NCBI GenBank assembly: GCA_958510825.1
Contig: CAUEHQ010000001.1
Coordinates: 248,001-312,000, forward strand
Direction: 5' to 3'
Length of the DNA: 64,000 nucleotides
Origin: Brachypterus glaber
Taxonomy: Eukaryota; Arthropoda; Insecta; Coleoptera; Kateretidae
In this document: positions 19,931 through 30,846 of the stretch, piece after piece
Layout: every line of letters begins with the position of its first letter
Position numbering within the stretch: the first letter of the stretch is position 1
Translations under genes and position numbers: made by a program
Notes under the pieces: generated by a model
The model's database searches: none
What the model saw: only the letters and a program-made list of their open reading frames with translations
Told to the model about the DNA's origin: nothing

Positions 19931-22900
19931 ATAATATATTATATAATTTCGGCTATTAACCGACAAATGTGCAGTATATAAATAAACAGTTGTTACAAAC
20001 AATTACAAATTAATATTTTAAAAATTTTTGGTATTTATTTTTTTATGTATGCAAGTAGATTAAGCATATATTTTATCTTGTATATCAATGATTCGATACT
20101 TAATAGGTTACAATGATCTCTGATAATGTTTCAATAATTATTGCCCGAACGGTAGTAGGTACTCAGTGTCTGATCTAATCTATATGTGAATGGTTTCGTG
20201 ACAGGATTTTTTTAATCAACTAGTTAACGATGACCGCAGGTAAATTAATTATTATTTTTTAATAATACAGTCTTAACTCTATATGGAATTAAAACATTGG
20301 CTGTTATTAATTTTAATAATTGTAATTGTAATTGTAAATTTATTAACCAATTACATTACAGGTACATTTTGTACATTTGGCAAGTCAGTTAATTAATTTT
20401 AATGATACATTCATTTATTCATAAATATCCTATGGGGTATTAATGGGAAAACAATTTAAATTAAGTGAAAATGGTATGGTTCCACCGCACCTCTTTTCTT
20501 TCGAAAATATGCAGACAAATTTTGAGATTTTGTTTATTTTGTTGTTATTTGTACAATCAGTTTGCATTTATATTCAGTCATCAATGATAACCCATCATGA
20601 AAAAGTAGCAGTTTTTAAAAAATCGAATTTTTCGATTTTTTGTTCATCGATAAATTAGGGACCCTGGAAAATTTCGTTGTATTTTTTATACTGAATTTTA
20701 TTTGTTAATGCATATTTTTTATTTATATCGCCACCACTGGTATTTAATACTTTACTTGTGATATTAAATACTGCAATCTGTGTATTGTATACAAAATGTT
20801 GCCATACTAACATAGAGACCACGCTGGTACATTTGGATCCCTCCGCAACATGTGTTTATTAATACTGTAATATTTGGTAAATTATAATAATTATTAATGC
20901 GTGTCTTTAAGTCATCTAGCTCAGTTGGTTATGTTTGGTAAACTATTCCTTCCTCATAAAAAATCTAGTGGTGTTAGGTCAGGAGAGCTTGGTGGCCAAT
21001 TATTCCCCTAGAAACATGACGGTAGTAATACCATGAGGTAGAAAAGTGATGGAAGCAAGACGGCCCTCACCTTCATGGTAATAATTTAACCACTCAATAT
21101 TTAAATAATAAAAATTTTCCAAAAAACTGGATTAAAACAGGGGAATAATTTTTTGGCCACCAAGCTCTCCAGACCTAACGCCACTAGATTTTTTTATGAG
21201 GTATTTGGTAAACTACCAAACATAACCAACTGAGCTAGATGACTTAAAGACACACATTAGTAATGCTTGTGAGACTATTAATCCGGATATGGTATACGCA
21301 GCTTGCAGAAGAAATTTAATGTCACGATTTGAACAGTGCATAAGTGAAAATGGTGGTCATTTCGAGCATTTTATGTCATATGGATGCAGTTAATGTTAGA
21401 ATTTGCCCAATAAGACAATTGAGATTAAGATTAATTTTATTTTTCAAATATAATTTTTTTTTTCAATATTACTTTTTTTAATTTTTTTAAACTATTTTAA
21501 TGGATATCTCCGGAATGGCTTATCCGATTTTAAAAATTAAAAATTAATTTTAATCAAAATAAAAATACCTTTCAAATCATGATATACGACCCATATTGCT
21601 ATTTGAGATTGTAAAGTTGGCGTTGCTGGGGGTTAGGTAGGGACACTAGATCTAGGGTTAGGGGGTGAGTTTTAGAATAGAAAGCTTACTGAAAATATCT
21701 AATTGACCTGCTTTTTGAATTTTTGATATCTCTTACAGTTTTCAAGATAATGCTTGTAGGAAAGTTAATGGGATACCCTGTATATTTATTTTTTAACTTT
21801 TTTGTAAAATAAATTTTTTTTTAGACAATTAAATTTTATTTTTTTGAGTTTTTTTTTTGTCTTTAGATAAAGTCCGATATACTGGGTGTTTCAGGAATTT
21901 TTTTGGCACTTCCGGTTTCGCCGAAAATAAAAAGGGCACAGCTCCGCCATTTTGAAAGAAAAAAATTTGTTTTTTTAGGTTGTACACTTAATATTCCTTT
22001 ATACCGTGCCGTGTTGAAAAAAAATTAAAAAAATCTTTGTGCCTTAAAAAAATGAGAAAACTAAAGGGATAGAACTTTTTAAAAAATTGCTGTGAGTGAC
22101 CTCTCCATTTTTTCAAAAATTATGAAAACAATCAGGGATGATACTCCTACCCCAGTGAACAAATTAGGGGGTGAAACCTCAAAAAAAAATATTTTAAAAT
22201 TTTGGTTAAAAATTAAAAAAACAAAATACAGCCAGATAAATACCGAATGTTTTAATTCCCATTACGTTAAAAAATCCATCTTCCGAAAATTTGACAGTAA
22301 AAAAAATCTTAAAGGCACATCCTTTTTTTATAAGTCAGCCAAATTTAATTAAAAAATATTTATAAATGCAAGATATACAGACATTTAAAAAAATGTGTTT
22401 TTTTTTTCTTAAAACCCCTGTATATAAAAACTGTGGGTCGTAGCCCAAATCTGAAAAAAGATTTGGAATGAGGAGAAAAAATGCTTCAAGATAGATTATG
22501 TCAGAAAAAAAATATATTTTTGTTATGGGACAGTGTAATAAGATTTTTAAAAACATATTTTTTTTAAATAATAATTTATTTGCAGTCTTGAATTATGCAA
22601 AATTTTGTATTACTCTTTATAAATTGGTGTCCCAGTTTCAAATATTTATAAGCAGTATAGTTTCTATGGCCTTGTCTACACAGTTAAAATATGTTTATTT
22701 ACGTTTAATCCAGTACCTATTTAGATAATTAATGTAATCTTACTGATACAACATAGTTATGCATAGGTGAATATTGTATTAAACTGGTTTATATATAAAA
22801 ACACAATATTTAATAACTTTAATAAAAAATATAATTTTTAAGTATAATTATCAGTCAATGTAATAAAACCTCGAATAAAATTTTGCAAACATGAAAATAA

Positions 22901-23458
22901 ATAACTCATGGCTCCCCGATTTATTATTTTTGTATTCTAGATATTACCTAACACCCCTATTGGGGGGGGGGGTTAGCCAAAATATGAAGTATCTACATCC
23001 TTTAATAAAGCGAGAAACGGGTATGAAGTGTATGAATGTTGGTCAAATTGCGTGACGTATTTTATGGACAACCCCTTAAAGGGGCAATTTAATGAAGGTG
23101 GGGAGAAGAAAGCATAATTTTTCCAACTTTTCGACTAAAGAATTCCCAACTTATCCATGACTAAATGTGACTTAATAAAGGTCATTACTACCTCAGTATG
23201 GCACCTATCGTAATATTCTTGGTAAATATACCTGTGACTAAGACTAAATTTTTAATCTTTGCCTGTGACTTGCCAACTTTTTCTTGTGATTAGTAAACTT
23301 ATGAAGTAAAAATATTAAAGTTCATTTGCGAATTGGCAATTTTATATTTATACCTTCTGGAAAATCAAAAATGGTAATAAATTGCCAACTTCTCTATTTT
23401 ATATGCATGAATTTGCCATCTTTTTTTTCAACATTCAATATTGTACATAGGTAGGCTC

Positions 23459-25051
23459 TCCCCCGAAAAAGCCGAAGCATTTGCCGACACAATGCAAGAT
23501 CAATTCAAACCAAACCCCCCAATTCCTGACCCCGTACCAGAAACCGACTCTGAACCCGATTCTGACGACTCTGACTACGAGCAACTCACGCACGAAAGAG
23601 AAATAAAGCACACCTACGATAGAATCACAACCCAAGTCGAAAACGACATTATCACCCCCACAACCCCCGAGGAAATCAAAAGTATCATCAAAAATCTCCC
23701 AAAAAGAAAAGCCCCCGGCCCAGACCAAATACCGAACAAAATCTTAAAAATTCTCCCCCGCAAAACCATTATGGCCATCGTTAACATTATTAACGCAATG
23801 CTCAGACTGCGACATTTTCCAAAGTCCTGGAAAAACGCAGATGTAATAGTAATCAAAAAACCCGGTCAAAATCCGACCTTTCCCCAAAGTTATCGCCCCA
23901 TAAGCCTCCTATCCTCCCTGGGCAAAATAGCCGAGAAAGTCATCTCAACCAGACTCCAAACTTTAGTTGAAGAGCTCAATCTCCTACCAAACGAGCAATT
24001 CGGTTTCCGAAGCAGACACTCCACAGTCCACCAGGTGGCTCGCCTAGTAGACTCAATTACAGATGGATTAAATAGGCGCGAAGCCGCGGGACTGATCCTC
24101 CTGGACATCGCAAAAGCCTTTGATAAAGTCTGGCACATAGGTCTTGTAGTCAAACTTCATCTTCTCGGCCTCCCCCTAGGCATCACCAAGCTCATAGCCT
24201 CCTTCCTTGAAGGCAGAGACTTTCAAATCAAAATAGGCGACTCTAAGTCCAGCACTCGCCCCATCGAAGCTGGCGTTCCACAAGGCTCCCCACTATCCCC
24301 CCTTCTGTACAATCTCTTCACCGCAGATATCCCAAAAACACAGGCTACTGAAATAGCCCTGTTCGCCGACGATACCGGCATACTAGCAAAAGCTAAAAAC
24401 CCCCAGCGCATCCATACCGCCCTCCAGCGCCAAATGGATGCCCTAATAAAATGGTTCTCCAAATGGAAAATCAATGTAAACGCTAACAAAACAAAAGGCA
24501 TTCTAATCTCTAGGATTAGAAGAGGCCCACCCCAACCCATTCAGATAAACGGCCAAGCCATTAACTGGGAAAACCATGCCAAATACCTTGGCATTACCCT
24601 ATCCAAAAATCTTACGTGGAATCAGCACGTCAAAAATACCCTCCAAATAGCAAACATCCGCCTCTCCAAACTCTACCCTCTTATAGGGAGAAAGAGCCCC
24701 CTATCAATTAAAAACAAACTTCTACTTTACAACCAAACTCTAAAGCCAGTACTCCTCTATGGAGCACCAGCCTGGAACAAAATCACCCTTAAAAAAACGC
24801 TCTCAGCCAAACTCCAGGCCTTTCAAAACAAGGTACTCAGAATATGCATTGATGCCCCCTGGTTCATGCGGAACAACCAAATTCACAGAGATCTCGACAT
24901 GCCCCTCCTAAAAACGGAAATCATCCGATACAGTAAGTCTTTTATACAAGACAATTTAGACCACCCAAACCCCCTCATCTCAAATTTTCTAGATTACGAT
25001 CACGAAATCCACTACACTTACAAAAAGATCAAAAATGTCCTCAACCAGTAA
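23459..25051 (+). CDS. Jockey-like reverse transcriptase (ORF2 C-terminal part)
   Basis: About 530 codons of ORF2 with the endonuclease missing through 5' truncation. Reverse transcriptase motifs in order: K-A-P-G-P-D-Q-I-P-N, S-Y-R-P-I-S-L-L, Q-F-G-F-R, L-L-D-I-A-K-A-F-D, A-G-V-P-Q-G-S-P-L-S-P and the catalytic F-A-D-D-T. After that come the thumb region and a C-terminal tail with L-L-Y-G-A-P-A-W. This order fits the Jockey clade. The frame has no internal stop, so the insertion is recent. It cannot move by itself without the missing N-terminal part. Confidence 0.92.
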   Translation, partial: SPEKAEAFADTMQDQFKPNPPIPDPVPETDSEPDSDDSDYEQLTHEREIKHTYDRITTQVENDIITPTTPEEIKSIIKNLPKRKAPGPDQIPNKILKILPRKTIMAIVNIINAMLRLRHFPKSWKNADVIVIKKPGQNPTFPQSYRPISLLSSLGKIAEKVISTRLQTLVEELNLLPNEQFGFRSRHSTVHQVARLVDSITDGLNRREAAGLILLDIAKAFDKVWHIGLVVKLHLLGLPLGITKLIASFLEGRDFQIKIGDSKSSTRPIEAGVPQGSPLSPLLYNLFTADIPKTQATEIALFADDTGILAKAKNPQRIHTALQRQMDALIKWFSKWKINVNANKTKGILISRIRRGPPQPIQINGQAINWENHAKYLGITLSKNLTWNQHVKNTLQIANIRLSKLYPLIGRKSPLSIKNKLLLYNQTLKPVLLYGAPAWNKITLKKTLSAKLQAFQNKVLRICIDAPWFMRNNQIHRDLDMPLLKTEIIRYSKSFIQDNLDHPNPLISNFLDYDHEIHYTYKKIKNVLNQ

Positions 25052-25322
25052 TGGTGCCCACAAACACAGGACAGGTGCATCTCCAGCACCAGTGAACTAG
25101 TTTCACTCCCCCCACACCTCCCTCCAATCCCTACTCCATCCCCCCAAATCCCCCTCCCACCTTCCTCGTCGCAACACCCAAAAATTCATGACAGATGCAA
25201 ATCAGCATCAGTGAGCAGAGACTCACTCCCCCAATTATCCATTCAAATTAATTCAAATTTTAGATAAATGAGCCATAGGCACTGAGCCTGTCTCTTAAAG
25301 ACCAAACAAATTACAGATGATG
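23460..25322 (+). mobile_element. Jockey-like non-LTR retrotransposon, 5'-truncated (copy A)
   Basis: Flanked by an 11-bp duplication AGGTAGGCTCT (23449-23459 and 25323-25333) that occurs once at the same place in macro-repeat copies 1 and 2, so both ends are exact. The 5' end is cut inside ORF2. The 3' end is ATTACAGATGATG, not poly(A). The base composition is far more C-rich on this strand than its surroundings. A related copy on the - strand runs from about 62000 to the window end. Confidence 0.92.
25052..25322 (+). other. 3' UTR of the Jockey-like element
   Basis: C-rich stretch after the ORF2 stop, with two diverged repeats around GACAGRTGCA and CASTGARC...TTTCACTCCCCC or similar. It ends at ATTACAGATGATG just before the target duplication. 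Confidence 0.7.
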
Positions 25323-27009
25323 AGGTAGGCTCTGCCAATAACCTCCCTCTGCTACGGCTCTGACGTAAAATAAAAATTCAAAAAGTTTTAAAACCTTTAA
25401 CCCTTTCGCTTCCTATCCAGAAGCTTGTATAGGAACATAAAACATAAGAATGCGATGCCGTGATTGGCTTACAATAGCGGCACATCAAGCCAATCACGGC
25501 TTCGCATGTTATGTACTATGTTGTTATGCGAGCCTGTGGATATGCCCTAAGAATCCGACAAAAAAAGAAATTCATTAATTTGACACACTAACTGGGTTTC
25601 TTTGTGCAGGGTCACATAGCGTTTTACAGCTGCTCAAAAATATCCTATTAGTAACTTATAGTTAAGTATTGATATCATTTGATATCAAGTTTGGACTATA
25701 AAACACTAATATGTCCCTGTTCTGTGCATTATAAATGTTCTTTTTGGCTATATGATTTGATAAACATCTGCTGGGATATATATATATGTCCCTACAGGAG
25801 CGAAGGGATTAAGGTATAGTCTAAGGATATTATAAATTAGTCGTGAAGATATACATATAATGCTACACATTCCGTTATATACTCTTCACAAATGGATGGT
25901 TTATTGCATTTTTCCAAATAGCTATTACATAAATTTAATTAAAATTATTTAAAACGCAAAATATATAACTGAAATAAAATAAAAATAAGTTAAAAAAAAT
26001 AAATAAAAAAAGTTGTATCCAGAGATGGGATTCGAACCCCTGATCTCTGGATCCTTTATTTTTACGTCAATGTGCGACCCATATCAATTTTTGTTTTTTT
26101 TTCGGGTATATTTTATTAATACCAGTGAGTATTTTTTTCCTAAAAAAATACGCCAATCCGACTTTTACTTCAGCTTTTTTCGATTTTTTTTTAAATTTAA
26201 CCCCCATAACTATTTTGTTTTTGGGCTGATTATTTTTAAACACAATAGGGAGCTTTCTCTCATAAAACTTGATTTTTCCTAAAAATCTCGACATTTTCAA
26301 ACCTACTTATTTTTTTCATAAAACACAGTTCACTGAAAAAGGGATTTGGTTGGGGTAACTAGATCAATAGTTAAGTACGGAACTATTTTTTTTTTCTGGC
26401 TACTGGCAACGACACAACTTATTGGGGTTACCAGAAACAAAACTTAGATTATAAGAATCTGGAGCGCACAAAAATTTTTGCCTATAGGGCCATTCCAGCG
26501 TTTCGGGTGTTTCACTCGTACACATTAAAACGATTTTTTTAAATATTTATTGCACTAATAGATTGTTACAGGTGTGCTACAATTAGACTAATATATCAGT
26601 TAAATAAGCTATTAAAACCCTAAAAAAAATAAAAAAAATAAAGAAGATGTAAGCAAATTCTTCCGTTTCGGGTGTTTCATTTTTTTGCCTTGTGTTTATG
26701 TATAGAGTTCAAATATTGTTAAAATCTACGAATTTATAAGCTTTTATAATGAATTATTTATCACAACGTATAGTTAAATTTATGCTTTGTTCTATCATAA
26801 CATTAGCAATAAATGTTATAAATATTTTTTTTTAAGTAAAATTAAGTAAAATAAAATGAACGTTTCGGGTGTTTCATATAATTTGTTTCGGGTGTTTCCC
26901 TTAAAAAATATATACGTTTTTAAATCTTAAATTCAAATTTATATTATGAATTAATAAGTAATCTCAAAAATAATTTCGGAAAGACGATTCGGCATAAAAA
27001 AATAGTATA

Positions 27010-29220
27010 ATTGATATATGATATGATGAATTGATATGGCAAATGCTGACTGGCAGATTTTTAGTACCATTAAAGATGTAAACTTTCTCTCTAATATCCT
27101 AATAAACAGATACAAATCTTCAGTAGAGGAGTGTTTCCTTTAAAAAAATGTATCAATAGCGGTAAACCACCAGTTAAATGGTTTAACAAGTTTTTATTTG
27201 ATTTGCGTGATAAAGTATCTTGCTTGAGAATTAAAGCAAACACTACCAGACTACAAAAGGATGAAGAAAAATATAAAAAATTACGTTTAGAATACAAAAA
27301 ACAAATTATTTTTCACAAGAAAAAATCATATGAAAACTATCTAAAAAACTCAAAAAATAAAAGTAGGGACACATGGAGATTAATTGAATCGCATAAGCCA
27401 AGAAAAACAAAACCTGGCTCAAAAATTACGCATGATGAATTTAACATTTTTTTTTTCCTCCATTGCAGATAATTTAATTGACTCCATCCCTGACTCAAAT
27501 GTAAACTACAATGATTATCTTAAAAAGGCTCCATCAAATAAAAAATGCCTATTTCTAAACCCCGTAAGCCCAAGCGAGGTATATAATACAATCCTTGCCT
27601 TGAAAAATTCAAATTCTAGTGATATATATGAATTTAATTCAAGTCACTTAGAAAACACGGCTGATATAATAAAATTTCCCCTGGCTGAACTATTTAACTT
27701 GTGCCTTGAACAGGGAGTTTTTCCTGACGCTTTTAAACTGGCTAAGGTGATCCCGATATTTAAAAAAGGAGACCACAACAATACAAATAACTTTCGTCCT
27801 ATATCAATACTACCAATATTTGGCAAAGTACTTGAAAAACTAATTAATATTAGACTAATTACTTTTTTAGAAGCGAGTAATATGTTTAGCGAACGGCAAT
27901 TTGGTTTCCGCAGGGGTCGTTCGACGATTCAAGCCATCTCAAAACTATTGGAGGATGTAGTGGAGGGCCTTGAGGGGGGCGAGCATAGTAATATAACTTT
28001 GTTCGACCTCACCAAGGCGTTCGACTGCGTCCCCCATCCAAAACTGTTGGAAAAAATGAAACACTTTGGGATTCATGGTATGGCACTGTTACTTTTTTCA
28101 TCTTATCTTACAAAAAGAAAGCAATGCGTTTTTTATAATGATATGTTATCAGAAATGGTAGAGATCAATATAGGGGTCCCCCAGGGGTCCATACTGGGCC
28201 CTATATTGTTCCTATTATTTATCAACGATTTGCCCTTCTGTTTAGAACCAGAAAAAACAATTTTTTTTGCAGACGATTCGTCTATGATCAACAAAAATAA
28301 AGATATTGAGACCCTTGAAGGTAACAGTGAAATACTAAAAAATAAAATGGAAAATTGGTTTAATTCAAATAAACTAAAATTAAATAAGGCAAAAACTCAA
28401 AACCTATTAATTTCTACCAACCAAAATTTAACCTGCAACAATTCAGTCAAGCTGCTTGGTATCTTTATCGACGACTCTCTCAAATGGACAGTCCATGTAG
28501 ACTACCTGGCCCAAAAACTCTCAAGTGTCACATACTTAATAAGAGAATTAAATAAAACAATGAATACAAACATCCTTTTAACAACTTACCATGCTAATTT
28601 TCACTCACTTATAAGCTATGGTACCATTTTATGGGGTAACAGTACAAGCTCAAACAGAATATTTATTCTTCAAAAAAGATGCGTCAGAATAATTGCTGAC
28701 CTAAAATACAATGACCATTGTAGATCTTCTTTCATTAAGTTTGGTATCATGTCTTTACCTTGCATTTATATTTTTCAAACACTGCTTGACATTAAAAATA
28801 ATTTTAAAAAGCATGAAACGTTCACAAATAAACATAGTTACCCTACCAGCTCAGCAAATAAGGAATTTTTTATTAAAAAATAAATCCTTCAAATATGTTA
28901 AATCTCAAAAGAATAGTCCAGATATAGGTATTTTTAACAAATTACCAGACAGTTACAAAGACCTGCCTTTAAAAAAGTTTAAAAGCTTGGTGAGCTCTAT
29001 GTTGTGCAGGCTCTGCTTCTACTCTGTGGAGGAATATATGGATGCATCCATGGACACGCTGGATTTTACCAAATGGTAATATATCAGTTTTTTTTTTTAA
29101 ATGTAAATGTATTTGTAATTTAAATTTGCAATTTGAATATTTTGTATTTTATATATGACTTGTGTAAGAATTTTTAGAAATTTGAAGGCACCAATAAATT
29201 AATCTAATCTAATCTAATCT
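27010..29220 (+). mobile_element. CR1-like non-LTR retrotransposon with (AATCT)n tail
   Basis: An ORF2-type protein with frame breaks, followed by an AT-rich 3' UTR and the microsatellite tail AATCTAATCTAATCTAATCT. Short microsatellite tails are usual for CR1-like elements. The 5' end is truncated. A possible duplication ATAGTA lies at about 27003 and 29221 but is too short to be sure. Confidence 0.8.
27036..29079 (+). pseudogene. CR1-like ORF2: linker and reverse transcriptase, with frameshifts
   Basis: Three overlapping pieces (27036-27472, 27384-28883, 28711-29079) make one protein. Reverse transcriptase motifs seen: N-F-R-P-I-S-I-L-P, R-Q-F-G-F-R-R-G-R-S-T, F-D-L-T-K-A-F-D, G-V-P-Q-G-S-I-L-G-P and catalytic F-F-A-D-D-S. 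The third piece gives the C-terminus with N-K-L-P-D-S and F-Y-S-V-E-E-Y. Breaks lie at the A run near 27140, at the T run near 27447 and near 28850. The endonuclease is missing. The family call (CR1-like rather than Jockey) rests on motif style and the tail. Confidence 0.8.
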
Positions 29221-29225
29221 ATAGT

Positions 29226-30684
29226 AATAAAAATACTTAACATTACGTTCTTAAAGAGTTTATTTCTTACATAAATATTATTTTTAATATTAATCATAGT
29301 GAATACTAAAAATAAAACCAAACAATATTTTTTACAAAAACTCTATCTATATCTAATAAATTAACAAATTTAACAATATTTTTTATAATTCATTAAATTA
29401 ATTACGCCGAAACATAGCTTTCAAAATGGAAAGGGGAACATCGTCTTCGGACTTTTTTAAAGCGTTGCTTTACAGGAACCGCAGGAGCCATCGTGGTCAA
29501 TTTATAAACACTAAACCACAAATCAACAAACTTACAGTTTTCATGAATGACATGATTTTCGTATGCTTTTTTATTATAATAAATACTGACAATAAACTGA
29601 AATACTGCTGTCAACAAACTAATATTTTTCCCTATAAGCCTAGGTTCATTAAAATCGAAAACGAAAAACAAATAAAAAAAAACAATTTTTAATTTTTTTT
29701 TTGTATTTCAATTTTTTTTTAAGTTTCTTTTTTCGTAAAACGAGAAACAAATTAGAAAAAAAATATTTTTGAAAAAAATTGTTTTTACCCCCATTTTAAC
29801 CAAATCCAATTTTTACTAAAAATAATCCCAGCCTAGAACTTTTCATAATCAACCTATGGTCCAAATTTGAAGTCGTTAGCTCAAAGCTTTCTTAAGTTAT
29901 CGTGGTCACAAATATTCCGGACAGACACAGATTTTTTTTTACGGAAATCGAATTTTTTGGATATAAAACGTCAAGAAACGTAAAAAAAGCAATAAAAATT
30001 TTTCGATTTTTTTTTACTAAGGCAAGACTTTCCTAGGGGAAATTAAAAACCCAAAATATTTCTACGGCGGGGGTGGAGGGGGTGTTGTAATTGGGTGATC
30101 AGAAAGTTAAAAATAAATATCGCACTAAAAAAATAATATCAAAGTCTAAATTAAATAATAAGCGGTAGTAGCTAAATAATTTTATTTGGCATTTCGGGTG
30201 TTTCATAATGTCTTATGCCGTTTTAGTACCGAAATCGTGAATGGAATCGGACTACTTTGCAATCTTTAGGAGTGTCCATATATACCAAATATTGCCAAAA
30301 AAGCTTTAAGTGGTAGGCTACAAAATATTTTTTTGCACTTTTTTCGTTTCGGGTGTTTCATTTTTTTTCTTCATTAAAAAAAGCTTTAAAAACAGTTTTA
30401 AACAGGAAAAATAACTAAAAATATATATGTTGTTTCTTCTAATTAAAAAAAAAACGATATTAGGTTGTAAAACATTACCATCACTTAAAACTAAAAATAC
30501 TACTATAAAACACTAAATCCTCTAATAAAACGATGTCTACAAAAATATATAAAAATTAAGCTTATATATTACTTTCATTAAAAATCGTGTTGGATTAATA
30601 AATTATAGAGTTTTTACTTTAGTTATTCACATTAATTAATTTTATACAGTAATGTTTAAAAATTACTACCCATGTCCTTAAACG
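29226..30684. other. No gene; right part of the TIR element
   Basis: AT-rich stretch without a credible ORF. At about 29830-29935 it holds CTTAAGTTATCGTG and a CCGGACAGACA block that also occurs at about 51400-51500, so the two share a dispersed repeat. Two copies of TTTCGGGTGTTTCA lie at 30185 and 30347. Confidence 0.6.
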
Positions 30685-30769
30685 GCTGGAATGGCCCTAT
30701 AGGCACATTTTAATAATTTTGGTATTTTGTGAAGTAGAAAATATATCTTCAAAAATACGCATATTTCAG

Positions 30770-30846
30770 ATGACAGCATTTCAGAGGCTAAACCAGAAGA
30801 CCATCAAAATGGAAAGATCGCGACGGATGAAGAAGGGCAAATTGAG
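30770..30846 (+). CDS. yin: SLC15 exon a: N-terminal cytosolic tail
   Basis: Acceptor CATATTTCAG and donor GAG|GTAGGT frame a 77-base exon that reads D-S-I-S-E-A-K-P-E-D, ending G-Q-I-E. It joins in phase to the next exon. Short acidic tails ahead of the first membrane segment are usual in SLC15 proteins. Confidence 0.75.

Larger units (their letters stand above)
5965..20149. repeat. Macro-tandem repeat, copy 2, split by an LTR retroelement
   Basis: Second copy of the 6-kb unit, made of 5965-9774 and 17857-20149. The two parts are continuous with each other when compared with copies 1 and 3, once the LTR element at 9775-17852 is removed. It differs from copy 1 by small indels, a longer mariner relic (to about 7220) and an extra block at about 9193-9260 that copy 1 lacks and copy 3 keeps. 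The insertion is absent from copies 1 and 3, so it came after the array formed. Confidence 0.9.
20150..26740. repeat. Macro-tandem repeat, copy 3, split by a Jockey-like element
   Basis: Third copy of the unit, made of 20150-23459 and 25323-26740. It carries only one of the two 112-bp sub-repeats (about 23155-23260). Similarity to copies 1 and 2 stops near 26740. There copies 1 and 2 run into a 0.7-kb TIR element, while copy 3 continues into the 26479-30705 transposon. Copy 3 therefore keeps the transposon end that the earlier copies have partly lost. Confidence 0.88.
26479..30705. mobile_element. TIR DNA element with TTTCGGGTGTTTCA subterminal repeats, holding a CR1-like insertion
   Basis: TGCCTATAGGGCCATTCC at 26479 and its inverse at 30705 are 21-bp perfect TIRs. 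The 14-mer TTTCGGGTGTTTC recurs near both ends (about 26500, 26665, 26861, 26883, then 30185 and 30347). Without the CR1-like insertion (about 27010-29220) the element is near 2 kb and has no long ORF, so it looks non-autonomous. Part of its left end is carried, with the TIR damaged, in macro-repeat copies 1 (about 4318-4556) and 2. No clear target duplication was seen. Confidence 0.7.

Noticed and set aside
24223..24540. Minus-strand ORFs inside the Jockey reverse transcriptase
   Set aside because: Antisense shadows of a clear reverse transcriptase; the same shadows appear at 62487-63982 on the other copy.
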